A stretch of 64,000 nt of DNA. It comes from Lachnospiraceae bacterium. GTDB taxonomy: Bacteria > Bacillota > Clostridia > Lachnospirales > Lachnospiraceae. The stretch is taken from positions 62,001 to 126,000 of the forward strand of contig JAKSRM010000004.1 of assembly GCA_024403615.1 (NCBI GenBank), read 5' to 3'. The notes below the pieces were generated by a model, which made no database searches, was not told the origin of the DNA, and saw only the letters and a list, made by a program, of their open reading frames with translations. Every line of letters begins with the position of its first letter. Position 1 is the first letter of the stretch. This document shows, piece by piece, positions 9,776 to 18,811 of this stretch. The translations under genes were made by a program, and so were the position numbers.

Positions 9776-10118
9776 CGGATTTCTGTTTGATTTTTTCTTC
9801 CAGATAGGCAACTTTCTGGATAATATCTCTCGTCTGTTTCTTGGTTTCGTAAAGGGACATAGTCAGTCCGTAAATAACAAAGGACAGGAAAATAATGGCC
9901 AGGAAGAAGACCATATTTACCGGATCATAAATGCCGATAGCACTCGCTGCCCAGTTCATGAATTTCGGTACCAAAGCAAAAATCAGAACCAAAAGAAAAA
10001 CAATGAGCCAAGGCATAACGATCTTCAGCCCAAGTTTTCCTTTTTTTATGAATACAAAGGTCATGACAATCGCCAGAAGAGCTATCGCTATAATTACAAT
10101 CTGTATTTTAAGGGTCAT
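9765..10118 (-). CDS. DUF2304 small membrane protein
   Basis: Protein of 117 residues with three hydrophobic helices (about 4-24, 32-50 and 68-90) and a charged coiled C-terminal tail (ETKKQTRDIIQKVAYLEEKI). The layout and sequence fit DUF2304, a family that typically sits directly after DPM1-like GT2 genes and probably anchors or assists them. That is the arrangement here: its ATG overlaps the GT2 stop as ATGA, with GGGAGG upstream. No catalytic residues are evident. Confidence 0.85.
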   Translation of the reverse strand: MTLKIQIVIIAIALLAIVMTFVFIKKGKLGLKIVMPWLIVFLLVLIFALVPKFMNWAASAIGIYDPVNMVFFLAIIFLSFVIYGLTMSLYETKKQTRDIIQKVAYLEEKIKQKSDVE

Positions 10119-10831
10119 TCTTTTCTTCCTCCCAAAGTTTCCATAATAATTCCTTCGGTAATCTTAATCATGTAAAAGAGCGCTTTCAAAGGATGTGCCA
10201 AAGAGGACGTTCCTCCCTGCCGTTCCCGCATTTCCACCGGTACTTCCGTTACCTTTATGCCCCGTTTTAACACATAGGCGTTGGTTTCCGGTTCTGGAAA
10301 TTCCCAGGAATAATGCTCTGCGAAGGTTTTAATAATTTTTCGGTTTCCCATTCTCATGCCAGAAGACGGATCCGTTATGGTCTGTTTCGTCAACAACCGA
10401 ATCAGCCAGGTCATATACCGGATTCCGAACCTTCTCAGTCCCGTAGACTGGAAGCCCTTTTTATCAATAAACCGGGAACCGATGACCATATCCGCCTTTT
10501 CCGGATTTTCATCGTTAATGTTCAAAGCTTGTTCCAAGTCTTTCAGATGTTCTGCTTTATGCTGACCATCCGCATCAATCTGCACCGCGATATCATAGCC
10601 TTCCAGCCATGCATACTTGTATCCGGTCTGAACAGCACCTCCGATTCCTAAGTTGCTGGCAAGGTCCAGAAAATGAATACCATTCTCTTCACAGACTTTT
10701 TTGGTACCATCACGAGAGCCATCATTGATGACTACATAATCATAATCCGGCGCGTTGTCGGTAATGTCCTTTACTACGTTAAGGATGGTTTTTTCTTCGT
10801 TATAGGCAGGTATAATTACCAGTTTTTTCAC
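10115..10831 (-). CDS. GT2 polyprenyl-phosphate sugar synthase (DPM1-like)
   Basis: Family 2 glycosyltransferase of 238 residues that would move a hexose from a nucleotide sugar to undecaprenyl phosphate. Visible motifs: IPAYNEEKTI at the N-terminus, VVINDGSRDGT, the GIGGAVQTGY loop and the metal-binding DADGQH. It has no membrane helices of its own, in keeping with a DUF2304 partner encoded next. The start is GTG at 10831, overlapping the previous stop as GTGA, with GGAGG ten bases upstream. The product would feed the GT-C-like membrane enzymes of the locus. Confidence 0.92.
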   Translation of the reverse strand: MKKLVIIPAYNEEKTILNVVKDITDNAPDYDYVVINDGSRDGTKKVCEENGIHFLDLASNLGIGGAVQTGYKYAWLEGYDIAVQIDADGQHKAEHLKDLEQALNINDENPEKADMVIGSRFIDKKGFQSTGLRRFGIRYMTWLIRLLTKQTITDPSSGMRMGNRKIIKTFAEHYSWEFPEPETNAYVLKRGIKVTEVPVEMRERQGGTSSLAHPLKALFYMIKITEGIIMETLGGRKE

Positions 10832-12042
10832 CTACAAATAACCTCCAGCATCTTCTCTATGTTTTTGTCTCGTTCGAAATGCTCCTGCTGATAGAGAAAA
10901 GCATGTTCTCCGAGAACGTCTCGGTCCATTTTAGTCATGTGATAAAGCTTGCAGATATTTTCAAACAGGCCTTCTGCATCTCCCGGTTTTGAAGCAAACC
11001 CGCAATCCGCTTCTTTTACGATGGATTTCGGTTCTCCTTCCATGGCCAAAAGAAGAGGTCTGCCTGCTGCCAGATAGCTCATAACTTTCGCCGGAATAGA
11101 AAAATCTTCCAGGCCTTCCGACTTTAAGGTGCCTAACAAGGCATCTGCAATTCCCGTATACTTTGGAATATCTTCCATCGGATGAAATCCTTCGAAACTA
11201 AAATAGTTTTCCAGGCCGTTCTTTGCCACCTGTTCTTCGAAATAGGTCCGGCTCATGCCATCTCCCACAATCAGGAACTTCACCTGATTCAAACCAGCAT
11301 CGGCGCATTTCTTTGCTGCAGCAACAATGGTATCAATATCCTGGGCCGGGGAAATGTTTCCGGTATAAACGATATTAAAACTGCTGCCAAAACGGCCTTT
11401 TAGTTCTTCGTCTTCCATTCTCTGCTCATACAGTTTTTCCGGGCACTGTGGAATGAACGTTACCTGCTCTTCGGTACGGTTCAGTTTTTCCATGAAGTAT
11501 TGCTTCATCTTATCGGACACCGTAATCAGACGGTCCGGCTGACGGTAATTCCACATGGCCTCTTTATAGAGCATCTTCCGAATCAGTTTATTTTTAAAAT
11601 TGATGACGGAATACAAATTCTGTGGCCAAATATCAAGCACATACATAATGCACGGAATATGCTTTTTCTTGGCCAATTTCTGGCCTGCAACACCCATCAT
11701 GACAGGCGAAAGCTGATAAATAAAAATCCGGTCATAGTCCTTCTTTTTCAGCTTTCCTATCTGGAATAAGCTTGCAATGGGGAAGGTAATATAATTCAGG
11801 AAAATCCGGATATTACTGTTACTTCCCCTTTTTATTTCAAAGGTGCGGTACACCTTTACGTTCCCATGCTGTTCTTCTTTTACGGAATGGGAATCGTAGC
11901 CTTCAAAAAACTGGCCAGCAGGATAATTGGGTTGGCCGCAAAGGACATCTACTTCATGTCCTCGTTCGATAAAGCCATCCACCAAATCGTTTATTCTGAA
12001 ATTTTCCGGCCAGTAATGCTGGCATACCACTAATATTTTCAT
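10828..12042 (-). CDS. GT4 glycosyltransferase, WbuB/WcaI-like
   Basis: GT-B fold glycosyltransferase of 404 residues. The N-terminus VVCQHYWPENFRINDL and the LCGQPNYPAG segment are typical of the WcaI/WbuB group; the C-terminal donor domain has IVYTGNISPAQDID and the SIPAKVMSYLAAGRP acidic-loop region. WbuB homologues transfer L-FucNAc and are usually encoded just after the three UDP-L-FucNAc enzymes, exactly the order here (CapF, CapE, CapG, then this gene). The L-FucNAc donor is therefore a context-based inference. Its ATG overlaps the capG stop (ATGA). Confidence 0.9.
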   Translation of the reverse strand: MKILVVCQHYWPENFRINDLVDGFIERGHEVDVLCGQPNYPAGQFFEGYDSHSVKEEQHGNVKVYRTFEIKRGSNSNIRIFLNYITFPIASLFQIGKLKKKDYDRIFIYQLSPVMMGVAGQKLAKKKHIPCIMYVLDIWPQNLYSVINFKNKLIRKMLYKEAMWNYRQPDRLITVSDKMKQYFMEKLNRTEEQVTFIPQCPEKLYEQRMEDEELKGRFGSSFNIVYTGNISPAQDIDTIVAAAKKCADAGLNQVKFLIVGDGMSRTYFEEQVAKNGLENYFSFEGFHPMEDIPKYTGIADALLGTLKSEGLEDFSIPAKVMSYLAAGRPLLLAMEGEPKSIVKEADCGFASKPGDAEGLFENICKLYHMTKMDRDVLGEHAFLYQQEHFERDKNIEKMLEVICR

Positions 12043-13172
12043 TTTTTAAGCCATACGGTTCTATTTACTATATCGGTATAGCTCTGAATGGTTTTTACAA
12101 CTTTCAGGGATACATTGAGCTGGCAATAGTCTGCATTCAGTTCAAAGTTGTCGCCATCTTTGTTAATGCTAACTGCTACTTCGATTGCCTGCTCCATAGT
12201 TTCAGTATCAATTCCGCCTAAAACAACACTGCCCATATCTAAAGCTTCCGGACGTTCCGTGGAAGTACGGATTAAGACGCCTGGGAAACGGCTCATGGCA
12301 CTTTCTTCGGATAAGGTTCCGGAATCAGAAAGTACGCAGAACGCATTTTTCTGCAGCTTGTTATAGTCAAAGAATCCGAAAGGTTCCATGGTCCGAACTA
12401 ACGGATGGAACGTAAAGTTTCTCTTCTCGATAAACTTCCGACTTCTTGGATGAGTGGAATAAATAACTGGCATCTGGTATTTTTCTGCCACATCGTTTAA
12501 CGCATTCATCAAAGAATAGAAGTTTTCTTCCAAGTCGATGTTCTCTTCTCTGTGGGCAGAAACCAGAATGTATTTTCCCGGTTCTACGCCTAATTCTTCT
12601 AAGGCCTTGCTTGCATCGATGCGGTCTTTATATTTTTCCAAAAGTTCTCTCATTGGAGAACCAGTTACGAAAACAGTTTTTCCGTCAATACCTTCTTCCA
12701 GCAGATAGCGTCTGGAATTTTCGGTATAAGGCATATTAATGTCAGCAATATGATCTACAATCTTGCGGTTAATCATTTCGGAAACATTCCAATCCCAGCA
12801 ACGGTTGCCGGCTTCCATATGGAAAATTGGAATTTTCAGACGCTTTGCAGAAATTGCACTTAAAGCAGAATTGGTATCTCCTAAAACCAGAACGGCATCT
12901 GGTTTTACTTCTGCCATCAGGTTATAGCTTTTCGCGATAATGGCTCCCATGGTATCACCCAAGGTACCAGTGCCTCCTGCAACTTCCAGATAATAATCCG
13001 GCTCCCGCAGTTCCAGATCTTCGAAGAAAATCTGGTTTAATTTATAATCATAATTCTGTCCGGTATGAACCAGAATATGGTCAAAGTATTTATCGCAGGC
13101 CTTAATGGTCTCCGCTAAACGGATGATTTCCGGTCTCGTACCTACAATGGTCATTAATTTTAACTTTCTCAT
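12039..13172 (-). CDS. capG: UDP-N-acetylglucosamine 2-epimerase-type enzyme CapG/FnlC
   Basis: 377-residue member of the non-hydrolysing UDP-GlcNAc 2-epimerase superfamily. Motifs: TIVGTRPEIIRLAE, LGDTNSALSA, HMEAGNRC, VSAHREENID and SDSGTLSEESA. In the UDP-L-FucNAc pathway CapG/WbjD/FnlC performs the last step, C2 epimerisation of UDP-2-acetamido-2,6-dideoxy-L-talose to UDP-L-FucNAc. The adjacent capE and capF homologues support this over WecB. AGAGGT lies at good spacing before ATG 13172; the stop overlaps the next start. Confidence 0.9.
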   Translation of the reverse strand: MRKLKLMTIVGTRPEIIRLAETIKACDKYFDHILVHTGQNYDYKLNQIFFEDLELREPDYYLEVAGGTGTLGDTMGAIIAKSYNLMAEVKPDAVLVLGDTNSALSAISAKRLKIPIFHMEAGNRCWDWNVSEMINRKIVDHIADINMPYTENSRRYLLEEGIDGKTVFVTGSPMRELLEKYKDRIDASKALEELGVEPGKYILVSAHREENIDLEENFYSLMNALNDVAEKYQMPVIYSTHPRSRKFIEKRNFTFHPLVRTMEPFGFFDYNKLQKNAFCVLSDSGTLSEESAMSRFPGVLIRTSTERPEALDMGSVVLGGIDTETMEQAIEVAVSINKDGDNFELNADYCQLNVSLKVVKTIQSYTDIVNRTVWLKK

Positions 13173-13184
13173 AGGGCACCTCTT

Positions 13185-14195
13185 CTATAATTCGTCCTTT
13201 ACGTATTTCAATGTGAGAAGTTTTTCTTTAATTCCTTCCACATCCAGACGTTCCGTATTATCGGAAGTGTAGCTCTGGTCCAGATTAATGTTCATATCAC
13301 CAGTTTCAAAATATTTATCGTAATTTAAGTCTCTAGCATCTACTGGAACACGGAAATAATCGCCCATGTCTTCCGCCTTAATATATTCTTCTGCAGTCAT
13401 TAAGGTTTCATACATTTTCTCGCCATGACGAATGCCGATGTATTTTATTTCATTATCTGGATTAAACAGCTGGCATACAGCGGTTGCTAAATCACCGATG
13501 GTGCTGGCAGGAGATTTCTTAATGAATAAATCACCTGGTTTCGCGTTTTCGAAAGCATACAGCACTAAATCTACCGCTTCTTCTAAGCTCATTAAGAACC
13601 GGGTCATGTTTGGATTGGTAATGGTGATTGGCTGTCCCTGTTTAATCTGGTCGATGAACAGAGGAATAACGCTACCTCTACTGCACATAACGTTTCCATA
13701 ACGGGTAGCACAGATGACCGTTTTGTCTGCCGGAAGGGTTCTAGCTTTAGCGATGATAACTTTTTCCATCATAGCCTTGGAGGTTCCCATCGCATTAATC
13801 GGATAAGCTGCTTTATCCGTAGAAAGACATACGATTTTCTTAACGCCAGCCTCTACGGCTGCTTCCAGAACATTGTTAGTTCCGATAACGTTGGTCTTTA
13901 CCGCTTCCATTGGGAAGAACTCGCAACTTGGAACCTGCTTCAGGGCTGCTGCATGGAAAATGTAGTCTACGCCGGAAATCGCATTTACGATGCTCTGTTT
14001 TTCGCGAACGTCTCCAATATAGAACTTAATTTTGTCATTTTTGTAAAAACGACGCATGTCATCCTGCTTTTTCTCATCTCTGGAGAAAATACGGATTTCG
14101 CCAATGTCTGTCTGTAAAAAACGTTCCAATACGGCATTACCAAAGCTTCCGGTTCCGCCAGTAATCATTAAAGTTTTTCCTGTAAAAATTCCCAT
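13185..14195 (-). CDS. capE: UDP-GlcNAc 4,6-dehydratase/5-epimerase CapE/FnlA
   Basis: Extended SDR enzyme of 336 residues opening the UDP-L-FucNAc pathway. The NAD-binding GGTGSFGNAV lies near the N-terminus. The catalytic segment STDKAAYPINAMGTSK has the Met-x3-Lys arrangement of the FlaA1/PseB/CapE group in place of Tyr-x3-Lys. I start at ATG 14195 (MGIFTGKTLMITGG) because GAGGGAG lies just upstream. An ATG at 14210 inside the preceding stop would add five residues and has no ribosome site of its own. Confidence 0.92.
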   Translation of the reverse strand: MGIFTGKTLMITGGTGSFGNAVLERFLQTDIGEIRIFSRDEKKQDDMRRFYKNDKIKFYIGDVREKQSIVNAISGVDYIFHAAALKQVPSCEFFPMEAVKTNVIGTNNVLEAAVEAGVKKIVCLSTDKAAYPINAMGTSKAMMEKVIIAKARTLPADKTVICATRYGNVMCSRGSVIPLFIDQIKQGQPITITNPNMTRFLMSLEEAVDLVLYAFENAKPGDLFIKKSPASTIGDLATAVCQLFNPDNEIKYIGIRHGEKMYETLMTAEEYIKAEDMGDYFRVPVDARDLNYDKYFETGDMNINLDQSYTSDNTERLDVEGIKEKLLTLKYVKDEL

Positions 14196-14209
14196 ATTCT
14201 GCTCCCTCA

Positions 14210-15391
14210 TCAAACTTCCAGATAATAGGTGTCTGGATTTTCCGGGTCAAACGGCTCGTTGGCCCACATTACCGTTACTAAATCGCAATCTCCGATGTTG
14301 GAAATGTTATGTGTATATCCAGGTGGAATATCGACTACTTTGATATGTTCGCCGTCCGCCTCTACTTCAATTACCTCGTCCGAATCCAATTTTCGGAACC
14401 GGATCATTGCCTTTCCGCTGACAACAATAAATTTCTCGTTTTTACTGTGATGCCAATGATTTCCTTTGGTGATTCCCGGCTTTGCAATATTTACAGAAAC
14501 CTGACCTCGGTCTGGGCTTTTCAAGAGTTCTGTGAAAGACCCCCTGGCATCTACATTCATTTTTATATCATAGCCAAATTCATCTTCCGGAAGATAGCTT
14601 AAATAGGTACTGTAAAGTTTTTTCTCAAAGGACCCTTCCGTCATATCCGGAACCATTAGGTTCTCTCGGGAAGCCTTAAAGGAATATAGCAATTTGGCAA
14701 CCCCGCCTACGCTTTCTTTATAAACAGGCCCTGCGGTGTAATAGGTATGCTCCTTTAAGGATGCTTCAATAAGGTCCGGATCTGCTTTCGGAGCCCATTC
14801 TTTCAGGTTCTCCGAGCTTAATACTTCCGGCTCTTTTCCATCCAGCATTCCAATCAAACAACCTACCAAGTCATCAATATAAAGCAGTGGAACCATGGCG
14901 TTTTCATCATTCACGGTAATTTCCAAGCCATTGGCAATATTGTTGCAGAAAGTGGCTACCATACTGTTGTAATTCGGTCTGCACCATTTACCAAAAATAT
15001 TTGGGAACCGGAAAACATATACTTTATTTCCTGTCTCCTTTTCATAATCGAAAAGGGCCTGCTCACCACCGGTTTTACTATTTCCATAGGCATTTCCCAA
15101 AACTGCCTGAATGGAGGAAGAAAAAGCAATCTTTGCCTTACTTTTCTGTTGCTTTAAGACCTCACAAAGATGAGCAGTAAAGTCCGTATTTCCTTTCGCG
15201 AATTCCTCTTCCGTTTTCGGCCGATTCACACCTGCTAAATGAAAGACAAAATCCGCCTGGGAACAAAACTGTACCAGTTCTTCTTCCGTATTGGAAGCAT
15301 CGATTTCCATTACTTCCTGGTTTTGGTTTTTCAGTTCCTGGCAAAGGTTTTTTCCAACAAATCCCTTCGCCCCTGTAACTAAAATTTTCAT
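14210..15391 (-). CDS. capF: CapF/FnlB bifunctional reductase with C-terminal cupin
   Basis: 393 residues in two domains. The N-terminal SDR has GAKGFVGKN (8-16) and YGNSKTGGE with the Tyr-x3-Lys pair. The C-terminal cupin, from about residue 280, has the metal-binding GNHWHHSKNEKF. This domain pair is diagnostic for CapF/WbjC, where the cupin epimerises the keto intermediate at C3 and the SDR reduces it with NADPH to UDP-L-talose derivative. It precedes capE and capG. AGAGGGG lies six bases before ATG 15391. Confidence 0.93.
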   Translation of the reverse strand: MKILVTGAKGFVGKNLCQELKNQNQEVMEIDASNTEEELVQFCSQADFVFHLAGVNRPKTEEEFAKGNTDFTAHLCEVLKQQKSKAKIAFSSSIQAVLGNAYGNSKTGGEQALFDYEKETGNKVYVFRFPNIFGKWCRPNYNSMVATFCNNIANGLEITVNDENAMVPLLYIDDLVGCLIGMLDGKEPEVLSSENLKEWAPKADPDLIEASLKEHTYYTAGPVYKESVGGVAKLLYSFKASRENLMVPDMTEGSFEKKLYSTYLSYLPEDEFGYDIKMNVDARGSFTELLKSPDRGQVSVNIAKPGITKGNHWHHSKNEKFIVVSGKAMIRFRKLDSDEVIEVEADGEHIKVVDIPPGYTHNISNIGDCDLVTVMWANEPFDPENPDTYYLEV

Positions 15392-15409
15392 AGTTTTCCC
15401 CTCTATTTT

Positions 15410-16258
15410 TTACAGTTTGATTACCGTACGATTCTTTCTTCTTACCAAAGGTTCGTAGATAAACTGACGGAAACAATAAACCAGTTTTCTAGGGGCCTTC
15501 TCAATCAATGCATCTCGTTTTGCTGTATTGGTAACGCTCTTGCCTTCTTCGTACCAACCGTTTTCGTAATCCGTCTGCTGAGCAGTGATTTTTTCTGGTG
15601 TCGGTCCGATTTTTTTCGCAATGACGTAAATTTCGGTTTGGGTATTTACGTCAAACTGTACTCTTCCTGCAAATTCTGCCGGTGAGTTTTTTATTTTCCA
15701 TACTTTATTTTTCGCAGAAAACTTCACGATGAAAACGTCTTTGATTTCCATGCCGTTGTTTTTGGAAAAGGTGCTGTAGAAAAAGTCCGGTGAAAATTGA
15801 TATAAGCCATGGCCGTTAAAGTTGTTGGTTGGAACCATAGAAATATAGTATCCGCCTACCTTCAACATATCGAAGCAATTCTTTAACAGCTGTGGAACAT
15901 TAAATACATGCTCCATGGTGCCGCCATCAATAATGCAAGAAAAAGCTTCCTTGTACTCCTCCGGAACCGGAAGATTCAGGTCATGAACGATGTCTGGATC
16001 TTCATGGGCAAAGCCGTCCAGACTCTTGATTTTTGCACCATATAGGTCCTCAAAAACTTTTTCTGCATAAGGTGTTTCAAAGTCTTCCTTCAGCTTGTCT
16101 TCCGAAATTTTTCCACATGCCTCTGGCATATACTTCCGAAGTTCTGCAAGAGAAAAGGCCCGGAACTGTCTTCCTAAGGACAGGCACTTCGTCATATCCA
16201 CTCCGTAATTTTTTCTGGCATATTCCAATGTCAGCATGGATGTAATTCTAAATCCCAT
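15410..16258 (-). CDS. Methyltransferase-like protein (class I SAM fold, divergent)
   Basis: 282 residues. The middle carries the post-motif I part of a Rossmann methyltransferase: CIIDGGTMEHVFNVP, then LKNCFDMLKVGGYYISMVP and the aromatic GLYQFSPDFFY, as in SAM-dependent methyltransferases acting on sugars or small molecules. A clear glycine-rich motif I (GxGxG) is not visible, so SAM binding is not certain. It sits between the UDP-L-FucNAc genes and a GT2 gene with GGGGAG before its ATG. It could O-methylate a sugar of the repeat unit or be a non-catalytic homologue. Confidence 0.72.
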   Translation of the reverse strand: MGFRITSMLTLEYARKNYGVDMTKCLSLGRQFRAFSLAELRKYMPEACGKISEDKLKEDFETPYAEKVFEDLYGAKIKSLDGFAHEDPDIVHDLNLPVPEEYKEAFSCIIDGGTMEHVFNVPQLLKNCFDMLKVGGYYISMVPTNNFNGHGLYQFSPDFFYSTFSKNNGMEIKDVFIVKFSAKNKVWKIKNSPAEFAGRVQFDVNTQTEIYVIAKKIGPTPEKITAQQTDYENGWYEEGKSVTNTAKRDALIEKAPRKLVYCFRQFIYEPLVRRKNRTVIKL

Positions 16259-16270
16259 AATCTCCCCTGT

Positions 16271-17011
16271 TTATTTCTCTAAGGTTTTTCTGAGTTTTTC
16301 AATATTTTTCAAATAATCCATGGTCTGGGCTACCACATTGACATGTCCGCCCTCTTCTTCCGTATAACGTACCGGAAGTTCCATAACCACTTCTCCGCTG
16401 CGTTCCGCACGGATCAGTAATTCGATGATAAAGAACCAACCATTCTCCGTCTGATCGGCTTGTTCAATTAAGCCTTCCACAAAGTCTTTCCGGAAAAACT
16501 TAAAGCCGCAGATGGCGTCCGCCTGCTTCATATCCAACCGGGCTTTCATTACCATGGTCAAGCCCTTGGAGGTAATATTCCGGTACCATTTTCTGCCGAT
16601 GGTTTTGGCACCTTTTGCCTGCTTGGAACCATTCACTACCATAACTTCCGGATTTTCCTCAAAAATACCGATGACCGACATTAAATGTCTTAAGTCCGTA
16701 GAAAGGTCTACATCCATGTAACCAACAATATCTTTTTCATTATCGGCCACACCGGCGCGGAAAGCTGCTCCAACGCCTTTTTCGGTAATCCGCAGATATT
16801 TTACCTGTTCGATTTCTTCTTCCAGTTTTTTTGCAATTTCTTCCGTTTTGTCCACGGAACCGTTATCCACAATGGTCAGCTGATAATCTAACGTTCTTCC
16901 ACTTTTTTCATCGGGAATCAGGTATTTGTTTATAAATTCATAGGTTCTACGAATGCCTCGTTCCAACCTTTTTTCTTCGTTATAAACAGGAAATAAAATA
17001 TTAATATTCAT
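16271..17011 (-). CDS. GT2 polyprenyl-phosphate glucosyltransferase-like (ALG5-like)
   Basis: 246-residue family 2 glycosyltransferase. Motifs: LFPVYNEEKRLE, TIVDNGSVDKT, GVGAAFRAGV and the metal-binding MDVDLSTD. The DVDLST form and the spacing resemble dolichyl-phosphate beta-glucosyltransferases rather than DPM1. No membrane helices. AAGAAGGAAG precedes the ATG. Together with the genes at 10115 and 18812 it makes three GT2 or GT2-like enzymes in one locus that could charge lipid carriers. Confidence 0.88.
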   Translation of the reverse strand: MNINILFPVYNEEKRLERGIRRTYEFINKYLIPDEKSGRTLDYQLTIVDNGSVDKTEEIAKKLEEEIEQVKYLRITEKGVGAAFRAGVADNEKDIVGYMDVDLSTDLRHLMSVIGIFEENPEVMVVNGSKQAKGAKTIGRKWYRNITSKGLTMVMKARLDMKQADAICGFKFFRKDFVEGLIEQADQTENGWFFIIELLIRAERSGEVVMELPVRYTEEEGGHVNVVAQTMDYLKNIEKLRKTLEK

Positions 17012-17022
17012 AATCTTCCTTC

Positions 17023-17871
17023 TTATAAGCTTCTTAAATATTCGATGACCGTTAACACGTCTTTGCTGCGTTCCGGCATACGCATTTCGATGGAAATGTA
17101 GTTCTCATAGCCGCCTTCTTCCAGGAGACGAATTATTTCTTTATGTTCTTCTCTCCTTCTCAGCATTTTCAGATCCGTCTCGCTGTAATGAACATGGTTG
17201 ATTAAAGCGATATTCTTTTCCGTCAGCAGCTCATAAATGCTTTCTCCGTTGGTCAGTACGGTTCCTAAGTCAAAGTTTACTTTAATGGCCTTGGATGCAT
17301 TTTTGCCCACTTCCTTGCCAATACATTTCACCAGATCAAACGCCTGAGACGTGTAGTTAATAAAGTTAGTGCTGTATTTGGTTGGATTGGCTTCCATGGC
17401 AATGCATACGCCTCTTTGAGCAGCATACATGGTGATTTCGCTGAAGAAATCAATGGAAACCGTCCCTGCTTTCTGCAAGCTGTATCCATTTGGAATATTC
17501 CGGTTTAACGGACATCCGAAAACCAGATTCGGACATTTTACTGCAGCTGCGAAATCGATGGCCTTTTTCAGATATTGGATTAAGGCCCGGTTTTCTTTTT
17601 CGGAACCGAAAATATTTGCTTTAATTCCGTTCAGAATAGACTGCATGGAAACGGCCTTGATTCCGTAATAGTTATACATATCCTTTGCCCAGGACGCTGC
17701 TTCACGAATTTTGTCATAAGGGCCAACCATTCGACCAAGAGTCGCCGATTGCTCCCATGGAAAAATCCGGGTTGGAGCAATCTCCAGGCCCATTCTCCGT
17801 TCACTCAGATAGCTGTACATTCTTTCATCTTCTTCCGGACTCCATGCAATGTTCGAAATAGCGTATTTCAT
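17023..17871 (-). CDS. TIM-barrel sugar phosphate isomerase/epimerase family protein
   Basis: 282 residues of the AP-endonuclease-2-like TIM-barrel family, which includes xylose isomerase-like and inosose-processing enzymes. Likely metal ligands lie in MGLEIAPTR, AMEANPTK, KVNFDLGTV, LINHVHYSE and YISIEMR. Some members epimerise or isomerise free or phosphorylated sugars; the substrate cannot be read from sequence. Its neighbours (SDR, FAD oxidoreductase, GT2 enzymes) suggest a pathway that makes or modifies an unusual sugar for the polysaccharide. GAGGAG lies eight bases before ATG 17871. Confidence 0.82.
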   Translation of the reverse strand: MKYAISNIAWSPEEDERMYSYLSERRMGLEIAPTRIFPWEQSATLGRMVGPYDKIREAASWAKDMYNYYGIKAVSMQSILNGIKANIFGSEKENRALIQYLKKAIDFAAAVKCPNLVFGCPLNRNIPNGYSLQKAGTVSIDFFSEITMYAAQRGVCIAMEANPTKYSTNFINYTSQAFDLVKCIGKEVGKNASKAIKVNFDLGTVLTNGESIYELLTEKNIALINHVHYSETDLKMLRRREEHKEIIRLLEEGGYENYISIEMRMPERSKDVLTVIEYLRSL

Positions 17872-17873
17872 AC

Positions 17874-18806
17874 TCAGTTCTCCTCGATTGTAAACTCTTT
17901 GATTTCCTTTAAAACTTCTTCCTTCTTGTATAAATAACCACCGTTACCATCCTCTGCAACAAAGCCTCCCAGTTCTTTAAAATACCGGGTACGCGCGTCA
18001 TATACTGCTGGTTGGTCTGTGATTTCATTTTCGAAAATCTCTCCCGTCAGGTATTGATATACATCGCTGCTACGTAAAGGTTCTGTCGTAATATTCAATA
18101 CTTTTATTTTTTTCTCCAAGGCTTTTTGAATGTCGGAATATAAATTCGCCAGATTATAAAACTGGTAAACGGCTCTGGAATCCGTAAAGTTCAAGGCGGA
18201 AAAGCCTAACTCTTTAAAAACGTTTTTCAAAACCTTTCGTTCTTCTTCCTCTAACGCTTTACAAGCATAAAAGCCTTTGTCGTTTAAACTATAATAGTTT
18301 TTCAGTTCTGGCCGTTTTGCGGACAGCTGACCAAATTTTTCTTCGTTCAGCAGAGCCGGAATATATTTGATGTAGTCATAAATAAAATTCTTTTTGATGC
18401 CTTTTCCGAAAAGCGCCGGCAAACGAACAATTAAATAGTCTTCGATATTTTCTTTCACCCAGTTTTCCAAAAGGCTCCGGTGTTGTCCATAAACGCCCTG
18501 GCCCAAAGCAGGCGTTTCTTCATCGGCGTGAAAAGAATCTTCATAAACATCAATGGTGGAAATCAGCACCAACCGTTCCGGATGGATCTTTTGGATATTC
18601 TTCTCTGCATTTTGGATGATTTCCAGATCCTGCTCCGGGAATTTATTGGCAATAAACTTTTCTGCCGTAATTCCCGCATAAATCAAAAGTTCTGGATTTG
18701 TTCCAAAGGCTTCTTCAATATTCTTGCTGTTATACCGACCTTCAAAACTGCCTGCGGCGCTGATATTGCCGCCTACAAACCCGGTATAGCCTACTAAGGA
18801 TTTCAT
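17874..18806 (-). CDS. SDR-family NAD(P)-binding protein, divergent
   Basis: 310 residues with an SDR-like fold. The nucleotide-binding loop reads GYTGFVGGN at the N-terminus. The catalytic region has LVLISTIDVYED and GVYGQHRSLLENW: the Tyr is present, but the Lys four residues later is Arg. Downstream LIVRLPALFGKG is typical of extended SDRs. It ends two bases before the TIM-barrel ATG. It may be a reductase or epimerase on a nucleotide or free sugar; the Arg substitution leaves activity open. Confidence 0.8.
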   Translation of the reverse strand: MKSLVGYTGFVGGNISAAGSFEGRYNSKNIEEAFGTNPELLIYAGITAEKFIANKFPEQDLEIIQNAEKNIQKIHPERLVLISTIDVYEDSFHADEETPALGQGVYGQHRSLLENWVKENIEDYLIVRLPALFGKGIKKNFIYDYIKYIPALLNEEKFGQLSAKRPELKNYYSLNDKGFYACKALEEEERKVLKNVFKELGFSALNFTDSRAVYQFYNLANLYSDIQKALEKKIKVLNITTEPLRSSDVYQYLTGEIFENEITDQPAVYDARTRYFKELGGFVAEDGNGGYLYKKEEVLKEIKEFTIEEN

Positions 18807-18811
18807 ATGCT

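Noticed and set aside
14196..14213. Longer start for capE
   Set aside because: The TTG/ATG at 14213/14210 lack a ribosome site; GAGGGAG fits ATG 14195, which also matches CapE N-termini.
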